This document shows, piece after piece, positions 7,737 to 14,758 of a stretch of DNA of 19,693 bases; position 1 is the stretch's first letter; the number at the start of each line of letters is the position of its first letter. Position numbers and translations under genes: made by a program. Source of the stretch: Legionellales bacterium (lineage in GTDB: Bacteria; Pseudomonadota; Gammaproteobacteria; Eutrophobiales; Eutrophobiaceae); contig PBJS01000012.1 of NCBI GenBank assembly GCA_002721165.1, positions 28,281-47,973 of the forward strand. The letters are read 5' to 3'. The notes under the pieces were generated by a model that made no database searches, was not told where the DNA came from, and was given only the letters and a program-made list of their open reading frames with translations.

Positions 7737-8744
7737 TTAGTGGTGTCTGTTTATTGAGAATTTTGCTAACGAAAATAGTACATCCAAATATTTCGATGGG
7801 GGTAACTCTCTCAAGGCATTTATAGCCAATTCTGATTCTTGATTCGCAATTTTTTCCGTATAAGTGATCGCACCTGTCGAATCTATTGCATTTTTAATTT
7901 GTTGAATATTTTGAAGCCCCCCGTTTGCAATTGATTCGCGTATTATTTTTGTTTGATTTTTATCGCCATTCCACATGGCGTATAGTAATGGAAGTGTTGG
8001 GTTACCCTGGGATAAGTCTTTCCCAATATTTTTCCCTAGCTCATTTTCTGAAGAACTATAATCGAGCACATCATCGACTAACTGAAACGCTGTTCCAAGA
8101 TGACGGCCGTATGTTGCCATTGCTTTTTCTTCATTTTTTGTCTTTTTTGATATGACTGCTCCTAACTGAGCAGCAGCCTCAAATAATTTTGCGGTTTTGT
8201 TGCGAATTACACTGAGATAATCACTTTCACTTATTTCTGATCTGTTACGATTGATTAATTGTTGAACTTCTCCTTCAGCAATGCTATTTGTTGCCTCAGA
8301 AAGAATCTCCATGATTCGAAGAGAGTCGACATCAACCATCATTTGAAAAGCTCGTGAGTACACAAAATCTCCAACCAAAACGCTTGCCTCATTCCCCCAA
8401 CGTTGATTTGCGGTTTTTTGCCCTCTCCTTAATATAGATGCATCAACAACATCATCATGTAATAGAGTCGCAGTGTGAATAAGCTCAATAATCGCCGCTA
8501 AATTGATGTGTTGGTCGCCCTGATAGGAGAATATTTTAGAACTCAGTATAACCAGCGCAGGACGAAGTCTTTTACCGCCAGAATTTATAATATATTGTCC
8601 TAGTTGATTAATTAGCGGAACATCAGATGAAAGGCTTGTTTCTATTAATTGATTGACACTCAACATATCATCAGAAATAAGGGTATGTATTTGAGCGATA
8701 TCAGCAGATATTACTGTTTTTGCCTTCGTGCTTTTTTGATTCAC
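7737..8744 (-). CDS. ispB: Octaprenyl (polyprenyl) diphosphate synthase
   Basis: This trans-prenyltransferase extends farnesyl diphosphate with isopentenyl units to make the side chain of ubiquinone or menaquinone. It has 335 residues, close to E. coli IspB with a slightly longer N-terminus. It has GGKRLRP (56-62), the first Asp-rich motif DDVVD (97-101) in LIHTATLLHDDVVD, RLFEAAAQ-like KLFEAAAQLG, and the second motif DDVLD (224-228) in GTAFQLVDDVLDY. The start codon is GTG at 8744; an ATG two bases upstream is out of frame and runs directly into TGA. The gene diverges from rplU, the arrangement seen in many Beta- and Gammaproteobacteria. Product chain length (C40 or other) cannot be read from sequence alone. 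Its substrate derives from the MEP pathway, whose last enzyme IspH is also in this window. Confidence 0.95.
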   Translation of the reverse strand: MNQKSTKAKTVISADIAQIHTLISDDMLSVNQLIETSLSSDVPLINQLGQYIINSGGKRLRPALVILSSKIFSYQGDQHINLAAIIELIHTATLLHDDVVDASILRRGQKTANQRWGNEASVLVGDFVYSRAFQMMVDVDSLRIMEILSEATNSIAEGEVQQLINRNRSEISESDYLSVIRNKTAKLFEAAAQLGAVISKKTKNEEKAMATYGRHLGTAFQLVDDVLDYSSSENELGKNIGKDLSQGNPTLPLLYAMWNGDKNQTKIIRESIANGGLQNIQQIKNAIDSTGAITYTEKIANQESELAINALRELPPSKYLDVLFSLAKFSINRHH

Positions 8745-8793
8745 ATTAATATTCAGGTATTTTTAGTTCTTATGATTTGGTCAAATTACACAC

Positions 8794-8842
8794 AATTTTA
8801 GTCAGAATCACCTAAAATTCTCATTAATATTGGGAATTTTAG
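8794..8842. repeat. Alternating inverted repeat between ispB and rplU
   Basis: Three copies of one 8-base arm alternate in orientation: AATTTTAG (8794-8801), CTAAAATT (8812-8819) and AATTTTAG (8835-8842). The middle arm can pair with either neighbour. The right-hand hairpin extends to 12 pairs (8812-8823 with 8831-8842, one G-T pair, 7-base loop), and the left-hand one has 8 pairs and a 10-base loop. No T-run follows on either strand, so this is not a standard terminator. It lies just upstream of the rplU promoter and about 50-100 bases before the ispB start. It could therefore be an operator for the divergent genes or a structured ispB leader. Confidence 0.6.
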
Positions 8843-8852
8843 CATTCTTACC

Positions 8853-8881
8853 TTGTCACCACCTGTTGAATTTCTTAGAAT
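8853..8881 (+). promoter_or_regulatory. Sigma70 promoter of rplU-rpmA
   Basis: TTGTCA (8853-8858) and TAGAAT (8876-8881), each five of six matches to consensus, are separated by exactly 17 bases. Transcription would start near 8888, giving a leader of about 50 bases before the L21 start at 8939. In the leader, a tandem 7-base repeat ATATCGG (8916-8922, 8923-8929) runs into the Shine-Dalgarno sequence. Confidence 0.75.
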
Positions 8882-8938
8882 CTGCCTCCTTTATTAAAAT
8901 ACATATCTGTACCAAATATCGGATATCGGAGAATGGTA

Positions 8939-9253
8939 ATGCATGCGGTAATCAGAACTGGCGGTAAGCAGTATAAGGTGGAAAAAGGCGATACACTAAA
9001 AATTGAAAAACTCGACAAAGAAGCGGGAAAAAGCATTAAAATTAATGATGTTTTGATGGTTGTTGACGGGGAAAAAGTTACCGTTGGTACCCCTATAGTA
9101 AAAGAGGCGCATGTAAATGCAAAAATAGAAAGCCATGGCCGGGGGCCTAAAATAAAAATTATTAAGTTTCGCCGCCGCAAGCACCATCGTAAACAAATGG
9201 GGCATCGGCAGGCCTATACTGAAATCAAAATAACAAACATAGCGGTAAATTAA
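8939..9253 (+). CDS. rplU: 50S ribosomal protein L21
   Basis: L21 binds 23S rRNA in the large ribosomal subunit. The sequence begins MHAVIRTGGKQYKVEKGDTL and ends with the basic KFRRRKHHRKQMGHRQ-type tail and YTEIKITNI, all family hallmarks. The 104 residues match the usual length (103 in E. coli). A first ATG at 8933 is only one base from the Shine-Dalgarno GGAG (8928-8931), whereas the ATG at 8939 is seven bases away and gives the normal N-terminus, so 8939 is taken as the start. The gene is followed after 15 bases by rpmA, the near-universal pairing, and the two share the promoter at 8853-8881 and the terminator at 9545-9574. Confidence 0.97.
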   Translation: MHAVIRTGGKQYKVEKGDTLKIEKLDKEAGKSIKINDVLMVVDGEKVTVGTPIVKEAHVNAKIESHGRGPKIKIIKFRRRKHHRKQMGHRQAYTEIKITNIAVN

Positions 9254-9268
9254 AGTCGGAGTTTACAA

Positions 9269-9526
9269 ATGGCTCATAAAAAAGCGGGTGGTAGTACAAG
9301 AAATGGTCGGGATTCTCAATCAAAACGTCTTGGCGTTAAAAAATTTGGTGGTGAAATTGTGAAGGCAGGCAATATTATTGTTCGCCAAAGAGGGACTAAA
9401 TGGCATGCCGGAACAAATGTTGGTTTAGGACATGATCATACATTATTTGCTATTGCGGAAGGAAAGGTTGAGTTCAACCAAAGGGGGCCGAAGAAACGAA
9501 CATTTGTTGATGTGGTTGTGGGTTAG
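9269..9526 (+). CDS. rpmA: 50S ribosomal protein L27
   Basis: L27 reaches towards the peptidyl-transferase centre with its flexible N-terminus. The 85 residues equal the E. coli length and open MAHKKAGGSTRNGRDSQSKR, with the core motif GNIIVRQRGTKWHAG following. The sequence starts directly at the mature-type MAHKK, without the N-terminal extension that is cleaved in Firmicutes. A good Shine-Dalgarno GGAG lies seven bases before the ATG. It is the second gene of the rplU-rpmA unit and is closed by a strong terminator 18 bases after the stop. Confidence 0.98.
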   Translation: MAHKKAGGSTRNGRDSQSKRLGVKKFGGEIVKAGNIIVRQRGTKWHAGTNVGLGHDHTLFAIAEGKVEFNQRGPKKRTFVDVVVG

Positions 9527-9544
9527 GTATCTCGAAAACATATG

Positions 9545-9574
9545 AAAAAACCCCCGCCAATAGCGGGGTTTTTT
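9545..9574 (+). terminator. Intrinsic terminator after rpmA
   Basis: A GC-rich stem CCCCGC (9552-9557) pairs with GCGGGG (9563-9568) around a 5-base loop and is followed by six T, with a matching run of six A before it. It ends the ribosomal protein unit, so obgE needs its own promoter or read-through. Confidence 0.93.
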
Positions 9575-9577
9575 GTT

Positions 9578-9591
9578 TTTACTAGAGTAAA
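9578..9591. repeat. Small palindrome upstream of obgE
   Basis: TTTACT and AGTAAA are perfect inverted arms separated by two bases, 31 bases before the obgE start and just after the terminator. TTTACT could also act as a poor -35 with TAATAA (9602-9607) as -10 at 18 bases. It is either the obgE control region or chance in A/T-rich DNA. Confidence 0.25.
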
Positions 9592-9622
9592 TTTTTTTAT
9601 CTAATAATAGGATTATTTTTTT

Positions 9623-10636
9623 ATGAAGTTTGTTGATCAAGCGACAATAAGGGTTGAGGCTGGAAAAGGCGGTGATGGCTGTCTGAGTTTTCGTCGTGAG
9701 AAATTTATTGCAAAAGGAGGTCCAGACGGTGGAGATGGTGGTGATGGTGGAAGCATATTTTTACTTGTTGATGAGGGATTAAATACACTTGTTGATTTTC
9801 GTCATAAACGTTTATTTCGAGCAAAAAATGGCCAAACAGGAATGGGGCGCGATCGTTTTGGTAAAAAAGCAGATGATTTATATATAAAAGTACCTGTTGG
9901 AACGCTTGTTTATGACGAAGATACAGACGAATTAATTGGTGATTTATTATCCAAAAATGAAAAACTTTTGGTAGCTCAGGGTGGTTTGCATGGATCGGGA
10001 AATGCTAGATTTAAAAGCAGCATTAATCGGAGTCCGAGAAAAATAACTAAAGGAAAATCTGGAGAAGTTCGAAATCTAAAATTAGAACTCCAGGTATTGG
10101 CCGACGTAGGTTTGCTTGGGATGCCAAATACAGGTAAATCCAGTTTTTTAAGGGCTGTTTCAGAGGCTACGCCTAAAATTGGGGATTATCCTTTTACAAC
10201 AATTTATCCAAATCTTGGTGTCGTAAAGGTAGCCAATGAGGATAGTTTTGTGATTGCTGATATTCCTGGTCTAATCGAAGGAGCTGCAAATGGTGTAGGT
10301 CTAGGCACTGAATTTTTAAAACATTTAGGTAGAACGAACCTATTATTACATCTTGTTGATATATGTCAGGATAAAGAAGACGTGTACGAAGACATAAAAA
10401 AAATAGAAGTAGAATTAACACGGTATAATAAGGACCTTTCATGCAAGGAGAGGTGGTTATTATTAAACAAATCTGACTTACTACCAAATGAACTTATTGA
10501 GGAATTGAAGTTATATTTACTTAGTAAATTAGAGGATAGAATAAAGATTTTTACAATATCAGCTTTAACTGGATCAGGGTGTCAGGAATTAATTTATCAA
10601 ACATATAATTGGATATTAGAGCAGAAAAAGAAGTGA
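9623..10636 (+). CDS. obgE: GTPase ObgE/CgtA, ribosome assembly and stress control
   Basis: This Obg-family GTPase acts in 50S subunit maturation and the link to stringent control and replication. The 337-residue protein has the glycine-rich Obg fold (1-158, with GGDGGDGGS at 36-44) and a G domain. Its motifs are GMPNTGKS (166-173, P-loop), DIPGLIEG (213-220, G3), NKSD (282-285, G4) and SAL (313-315, G5). The switch I region FTTIYPNLGVV is typical. It lacks the acidic C-terminal extension of E. coli ObgE (390 residues), as in many relatives. AGGA lies ten bases before the ATG. The gene follows rpmA as in most bacteria, but a strong terminator stands between them. Its stop overlaps the proposed proB start. 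Confidence 0.97.
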   Translation: MKFVDQATIRVEAGKGGDGCLSFRREKFIAKGGPDGGDGGDGGSIFLLVDEGLNTLVDFRHKRLFRAKNGQTGMGRDRFGKKADDLYIKVPVGTLVYDEDTDELIGDLLSKNEKLLVAQGGLHGSGNARFKSSINRSPRKITKGKSGEVRNLKLELQVLADVGLLGMPNTGKSSFLRAVSEATPKIGDYPFTTIYPNLGVVKVANEDSFVIADIPGLIEGAANGVGLGTEFLKHLGRTNLLLHLVDICQDKEDVYEDIKKIEVELTRYNKDLSCKERWLLLNKSDLLPNELIEELKLYLLSKLEDRIKIFTISALTGSGCQELIYQTYNWILEQKKK

Positions 10637-11757
10637 ATACAGAAAGAGAGAAAATTATAAAAACTCAACGTTGGGTGATTAAAATCGGTAGCGCTTTGAT
10701 TACAGATAACGGCTGTGGATTAAAACACAATATACTTGATAGTTGGGTTAACCAAATTTCAATACTTAGTGATCGTGGGATTGAAATTGTCATTGTGTCC
10801 TCAGGGGCTGTTGCCGAAGGTTTAACAAGATTAGGGTGGAAGAATAGGCCGAATGTTGTATATAAGTTACAGGCCGCCGCTGCAGTTGGTCAAATGGGAT
10901 TAATTCAGGCGTATGAAGTTTGTTTTCAAAAGTACAATAAACATACTGCACAAGTATTATTAACTCACGATGATATTGCTAATAGGACTCGCTATCTCAA
11001 TGCGCGAACAAGTCTAAATACTTTACTCGAGCTTGGTGTTATCCCGATTGTGAATGAAAATGATACTGTAGCGACTGATGAAATTCGATTTGGAGATAAT
11101 GATACTCTAGCTGGTTTGGTAGCAAATTTAATTGATGCAGAATTACTTATTATACTAACTGATCAGGATGGGCTATATACATCCGACCCTCGTGAGAATG
11201 AATCTGCAAAATTAATTGAGCAAGCTGAGGCCGGTGATAAAAAATTAATGGACTATGCTGGTGATAGTAGTGGTCATGGGCGTGGCGGTATGCGTACAAA
11301 ATTAAAAGCTGCTTCAATAGCTGCAAGATCTAATACCGAAACTATAATCGCTTCGGGTAATAATAAATCAACTTTATTGGAAATCGCAGATGGTAATTCG
11401 GTAGGTACTTTATTAACAACACCAAAAAAAACATTAAGTTCTAGAAAACAATGGTTAGCAAATCAATCTCATCTAAAGGGAACTTTTACTCTTGATTGTG
11501 GTGCGGTAGATGCTTTAAAAAAAAATGGAAAAAGTTTATTACCTATAGGAGTAAAATCTATTGTTGGTGAATTTAAACGCGGCGAAATAGTTTTATGTAT
11601 AGATCAAAATGGAAAGGAAGTGGCAAGGGGTTTATCTAATTATGATTCAACAGAGGCTAGATTAATTATTGGTAAATCTAGTAAAGATATTCAAGGCCTG
11701 CTCGATTACGTTGAAGAAGATGAAATCATTCATAGAGATAATATGATTTTACTTTAA
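10633..11757 (+). CDS. proB: Glutamate 5-kinase
   Basis: ProB phosphorylates glutamate to gamma-glutamyl phosphate, the first step of proline synthesis in the cytosol. In the 374-residue form, the amino-acid kinase domain (about 10-260) shows VIKIGSAL (Lys17), VSSGAVAEG, NENDTV (141-146), GDNDTLAG (154-161), TDQDGLYTSDP (176-186) and GRGGMRTK. A C-terminal PUA domain (about 280-374) follows, as in E. coli ProB. The GTG at 10633 overlaps the obgE stop as GTGA, indicating translational coupling, and gives a length close to the family's 367. A TTG at 10609 further inside obgE would add eight residues and is less likely. proA is not adjacent. A nine-A run (11517-11525) lies in the coding sequence. 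In the family, proline inhibits the enzyme. Confidence 0.95.
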   Translation: MNTEREKIIKTQRWVIKIGSALITDNGCGLKHNILDSWVNQISILSDRGIEIVIVSSGAVAEGLTRLGWKNRPNVVYKLQAAAAVGQMGLIQAYEVCFQKYNKHTAQVLLTHDDIANRTRYLNARTSLNTLLELGVIPIVNENDTVATDEIRFGDNDTLAGLVANLIDAELLIILTDQDGLYTSDPRENESAKLIEQAEAGDKKLMDYAGDSSGHGRGGMRTKLKAASIAARSNTETIIASGNNKSTLLEIADGNSVGTLLTTPKKTLSSRKQWLANQSHLKGTFTLDCGAVDALKKNGKSLLPIGVKSIVGEFKRGEIVLCIDQNGKEVARGLSNYDSTEARLIIGKSSKDIQGLLDYVEEDEIIHRDNMILL

Positions 11758-11798
11758 AAAACCATATTAGTTATTTATAAACCACTTTCTAAATATGG
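11756..11798 (-). terminator. Probable rpsT terminator
   Basis: On the minus strand, just after the rpsT stop, CCATATTTAG pairs with CTAATATGG (one bulged base, about 18-base loop) and is followed directly by six T. The stem is A/T-rich and the loop long, so it may be weak. The A-run side overlaps the end of proB, and no terminator reading in the proB direction is visible. Confidence 0.5.
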
Positions 11799-11802
11799 GA
11801 GC

Positions 11803-12063
11803 TTAAAGCGATTTTACATGATTATTTAAACGAGATTTATGTCTGGCCGCCTTATTTTTATGAATGATTCCTTTTGAAACCATCGAATCAATAACAGGGA
11901 TTGCTGCTTCGAAAGCATCTTTTGCAGCTTTTTTATCTTTTGCTTCTATAGCACTAGTAACTCTTTTAATGTGTGTACGCAACATGGAACGTTGACTCGC
12001 ATTGTGTAGGCGTAGTTTCACAGATTGACGCGCCCGCTTTTTTGCTGATGCAATATTTGCCAC
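11803..12063 (-). CDS. rpsT: 30S ribosomal protein S20
   Basis: S20 binds 16S rRNA in the small ribosomal subunit. It has 86 residues (87 in E. coli), beginning MANIASAKKRARQS and ending KNKAARHKSRLNNHVKSL, Lys/Arg-rich helices throughout. The start codon is GTG, with AGGAG seven bases upstream. E. coli rpsT also uses a non-AUG start (UUG) and represses its own translation, so weak initiation with feedback may be shared here, though that is inference. It is monocistronic, divergent from murJ and convergent with proB, with its own promoter (12095-12123) and probable terminator. Confidence 0.97.
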   Translation of the reverse strand: MANIASAKKRARQSVKLRLHNASQRSMLRTHIKRVTSAIEAKDKKAAKDAFEAAIPVIDSMVSKGIIHKNKAARHKSRLNNHVKSL

Positions 12064-12094
12064 TTTTTTGCTCCTAATCTTTTAAAGGCGCGAC

Positions 12095-12123
12095 ATCATG
12101 CTGATATTAAGACAATTTGTCAA
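12095..12123 (-). promoter_or_regulatory. Sigma70 promoter of rpsT with GC-rich discriminator
   Basis: On the minus strand a perfect -35 TTGACA (12123-12118) is followed after 17 bases by CATGAT (12100-12095, four of six). The next bases, GTCGCGCC, are GC-rich in an otherwise A/T-rich region, which is the discriminator type of promoters repressed by ppGpp/DksA. The leader would be about 25 bases. Confidence 0.65.
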
Positions 12124-12150
12124 TCCTTTAGTAATGGTGTGTTATGCTAT

Positions 12151-12180
12151 TTGCTTTTAATTTATTAGGTAAATTATATA
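12151..12180 (+). promoter_or_regulatory. Possible promoter of murJ
   Basis: TTGCTT (12151-12156) and TATATA (12175-12180) are separated by 18 bases, some 50 bases before the murJ start. A TATAAA overlaps two bases further on. A/T-rich sequence makes chance matches common, so this is tentative. Confidence 0.35.
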
Positions 12181-12231
12181 AAGAGGTGTTCAATATCTAT
12201 TGGTTTATGTGTATTTTTAAAGGTAATAGAA

Positions 12232-13785
12232 GTGAGTTTTAAATTATTGAAATCAACACTAGTCATTAGTGTTATGACATCAATTTCTCGTATTTTCGGG
12301 CTTATTCGAGATATTGTGATAGGTGCTTTTTTCGGCCCAGGTCTTGGCGTCGATGTATTTATAGTTTCTTTTAGAATTCCAAATTTTTTACGTCGATTAT
12401 TTGCAGAAGGCGGATTTTCGCAAGCTTTTGTACCCGTACTCTCAGAATATAAGGAACAGCGTAATGATGAGGATGTACAAAAACTAATAGATCAGACCTC
12501 TGCTACATTAGGACTAATTTTATTTTTTATTACGATAATTGGAGTGTTAATAAGTCCTATTCTTATAATGATCTTTGCGCCTGGTTTCTTAAATGATGCG
12601 AGCAAAAGTAATTTGGCCAGTGATTTACTCAGAATAACTTTTCCATATATATTTTTTATATCACTCACAGCATTTGCTGGGAGCATACTCAATACATATA
12701 AAAATTTTGCAATACCTGCTTTTACACCAGTTTTATTAAACATATCTCTCATTGTTTGCGCAATATGGTTAGCTCCTTTATTAGAGACCCCAATTAAGGC
12801 ATTAGCTTGGGCTGTACTTATTGCTGGTTTAGTGCAATTATTTTTTCAAGCTCCTTTTCTGTTAAAAATAAATAAATTTCCTAAACCATCACTAAATCGT
12901 GATAAAGATGGAGTAAACCGTATCTTGAAGTTAATGGTTCCGATATTGTTTGCTGTATCCATTGTACAAATAAACCTACTGGTAGATACGTTAATTGCTT
13001 CATTTCTAGCCACAGGGAGTATTTCATGGTTATATTTTTCTGATCGTCTTGTTGAGTTTCCACTGGGCGTCTTCGGTATAGCTTTGGCTACAGCTGTACT
13101 TCCTAATTTATCAGAGAAACATGCTCAAGGATCATTAGAAAAATTTTCAAATACATTAGATTGGTCAATGCGGTGTGTTTGTTTAATTACCTTACCAGCG
13201 GCGTTAGGATTGGCCATGTTAGCAAGCCCCTTATTAATAACTTTGTTCCAGTACAAGGCATTTTCTCAATATGATGTATTTATGACGAGTTATAGCTTGA
13301 TGGCTTATGCAATTGGATTACCTGCATTTGTATTTATCAAGGTCTTATCTGCGGGTTTCTTTTCTCGGCAAGATACAAAAACACCTGTTAAAATCGGTAT
13401 AATTGCAGTAGCTACTAACTTTGTATTAAACATTATATTAGTTTTGTTATTTAATCGTATTAATTTAGGCCATGTTGGCTTGGCTTTAGCAACTTCTTTA
13501 TCCGCATATCTTCAGGCATTTTTATTATTTTCGAAATTGAAAAAAATACAGGTTTATCAACCAAGAAAAAAATGGCTAGGGTTCTTCATGAAGATTATAC
13601 TTGCGCTGGTTGTAATGGGTATAGTTATTATTTTTGGTGTTACTGATGCCTCGGTTTGGTTTGATTGGGGTGTTTTTAGAAGAACATCAAATCTAATATT
13701 ATGGGTTTTATTGAGCATGTTAAGTTACTTTACTCTTCTTTGGTTGGTTGGATTACGTTTGAGTAGTTTTAGATCTACAGAATGA
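12232..13785 (+). CDS. murJ: Lipid II flippase MurJ (MviN)
   Basis: MurJ moves the peptidoglycan precursor lipid II across the inner membrane. The 517-residue MOP-superfamily protein has about 14 hydrophobic segments. The charged residues essential in E. coli MurJ are all present two positions later: Arg20, Arg26, Asp41, Arg54, Arg55 and Glu59, in SRIFGLIRD, GVDVFIVSF and NFLRRLFAEGGFSQAFVP. The start is GTG at 12232, seven bases after AAGGT. It is divergent from rpsT, a pairing common in Beta- and Gammaproteobacteria, and is followed after 31 bases by ribF, so it probably heads the murJ-ribF-ileS-lspA transcript. Confidence 0.96.
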   Translation: MSFKLLKSTLVISVMTSISRIFGLIRDIVIGAFFGPGLGVDVFIVSFRIPNFLRRLFAEGGFSQAFVPVLSEYKEQRNDEDVQKLIDQTSATLGLILFFITIIGVLISPILIMIFAPGFLNDASKSNLASDLLRITFPYIFFISLTAFAGSILNTYKNFAIPAFTPVLLNISLIVCAIWLAPLLETPIKALAWAVLIAGLVQLFFQAPFLLKINKFPKPSLNRDKDGVNRILKLMVPILFAVSIVQINLLVDTLIASFLATGSISWLYFSDRLVEFPLGVFGIALATAVLPNLSEKHAQGSLEKFSNTLDWSMRCVCLITLPAALGLAMLASPLLITLFQYKAFSQYDVFMTSYSLMAYAIGLPAFVFIKVLSAGFFSRQDTKTPVKIGIIAVATNFVLNIILVLLFNRINLGHVGLALATSLSAYLQAFLLFSKLKKIQVYQPRKKWLGFFMKIILALVVMGIVIIFGVTDASVWFDWGVFRRTSNLILWVLLSMLSYFTLLWLVGLRLSSFRSTE

Positions 13786-13816
13786 TATTATAATTTACTA
13801 TTTTTATTACTCACTG

Positions 13817-14755
13817 ATGGAATTTATTTACGGATTAAATAATTTACGAAGACAACGTAAGAATTGTGCCGCAACAATCGGAAATTTTGATGGTATTCAT
13901 TTAGGTCATCAGCTTATTTTAGAGCAGCTAAAGCAAACCGCAGAACGTTATAATTTAATTTCAAGTGTATTAATTTTTGAGCCACAACCAATGGAATATT
14001 TTAATCTTGATGCAGCTCCGTCTCGATTAACTCGTTTACGTGAAAAGCTGCAACAATTTTCATATTATAATATTGATCGTGTTGTATGTCTGAAATTTAA
14101 TCAAAGCCTAGCTAATTTATCACCTTTAGAATTTGTTGATAATATTTTACTGCAAGGCTTAGCTGCCAAAAAAATAGTAGTAGGAGACGATTTTCGTTTT
14201 GCTAGAAACCGTGAAGGGAACTACCGCTACTTACTGGAAATCTCTAAAGAGAAGAATTTTGATGTATATACGACAGACTCTCATGTAGTTGATGGTATAC
14301 GTGTTAGCAGCACACTAATTCGTAATTCACTCGCAAAAGGCGAAATAACAAAAGCAAATCACTACTTAGGCAGACCTTATACTATTAGTGGAAGAGTTGT
14401 TCATGGAGATAGCCGAGGAAAAAAGCTCGGGTTTCCCACTATTAATATAGAATTACACAGAAATTTTCCAGCAGTTAGTGGTATTTTTGCTGGTTATGTA
14501 TGTGGTATTGATGACAAAAAACTTGGTGCAGTGGTTTATATTGGTTCAAGACCCGTCTATAAAGGTAAAAGAGTTATTTTGGAAGCGCATATTCTTGAGT
14601 TTGATAGAGAGCTGTATGGACGTTATATTCAGGTCGAATTAGTTAGTAAATTGCGTAATGATGGGCATATTACTAGCGAGAAAGAATTGATTGAACAGAT
14701 TAAGAAGGATATTAAAGAAACACAGAGATATTTAAAAAATATAGGCAACGAGTAA
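13817..14755 (+). CDS. ribF: Bifunctional riboflavin kinase / FAD synthetase
   Basis: RibF makes FMN from riboflavin and ATP, then FAD from FMN and ATP. The 312-residue protein has an N-terminal adenylyltransferase domain with IGNFDGIHLGHQ (21-32), VVGDDFRFARNREG (121-134) and the SSTLIR motif (164-169). The C-terminal riboflavin kinase domain (about 183-310) carries GRPYTISGRVVHGDSRG and the PT-x-N-type motif GFPTIN (205-210). Length and motifs match E. coli RibF. The start ATG at 13817 lacks a strong Shine-Dalgarno. Its stop is three bases before the ileS ATG, the classical ribF-ileS coupling. The FAD product serves enzymes such as the thiO-like oxidase at the window's end, though no functional link is implied. 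Confidence 0.96.
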   Translation: MEFIYGLNNLRRQRKNCAATIGNFDGIHLGHQLILEQLKQTAERYNLISSVLIFEPQPMEYFNLDAAPSRLTRLREKLQQFSYYNIDRVVCLKFNQSLANLSPLEFVDNILLQGLAAKKIVVGDDFRFARNREGNYRYLLEISKEKNFDVYTTDSHVVDGIRVSSTLIRNSLAKGEITKANHYLGRPYTISGRVVHGDSRGKKLGFPTINIELHRNFPAVSGIFAGYVCGIDDKKLGAVVYIGSRPVYKGKRVILEAHILEFDRELYGRYIQVELVSKLRNDGHITSEKELIEQIKKDIKETQRYLKNIGNE

Positions 14756-14758
14756 TTA

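Noticed and set aside
7720..7740. A-run and T-run between the barrel gene and ispB as a terminator
   Set aside because: The runs are separated by a single base, so no hairpin with a workable loop and GC content forms.
8756..8784. TTGACC on the minus strand as the ispB -35
   Set aside because: The hexamer at 17 bases (AATACC) is a poor -10, and no better one is at acceptable spacing.
8933..8938. An earlier in-frame ATG for rplU
   Set aside because: It is one base from the Shine-Dalgarno GGAG and would add two residues not seen in L21 proteins; the ATG at 8939 has ideal spacing.
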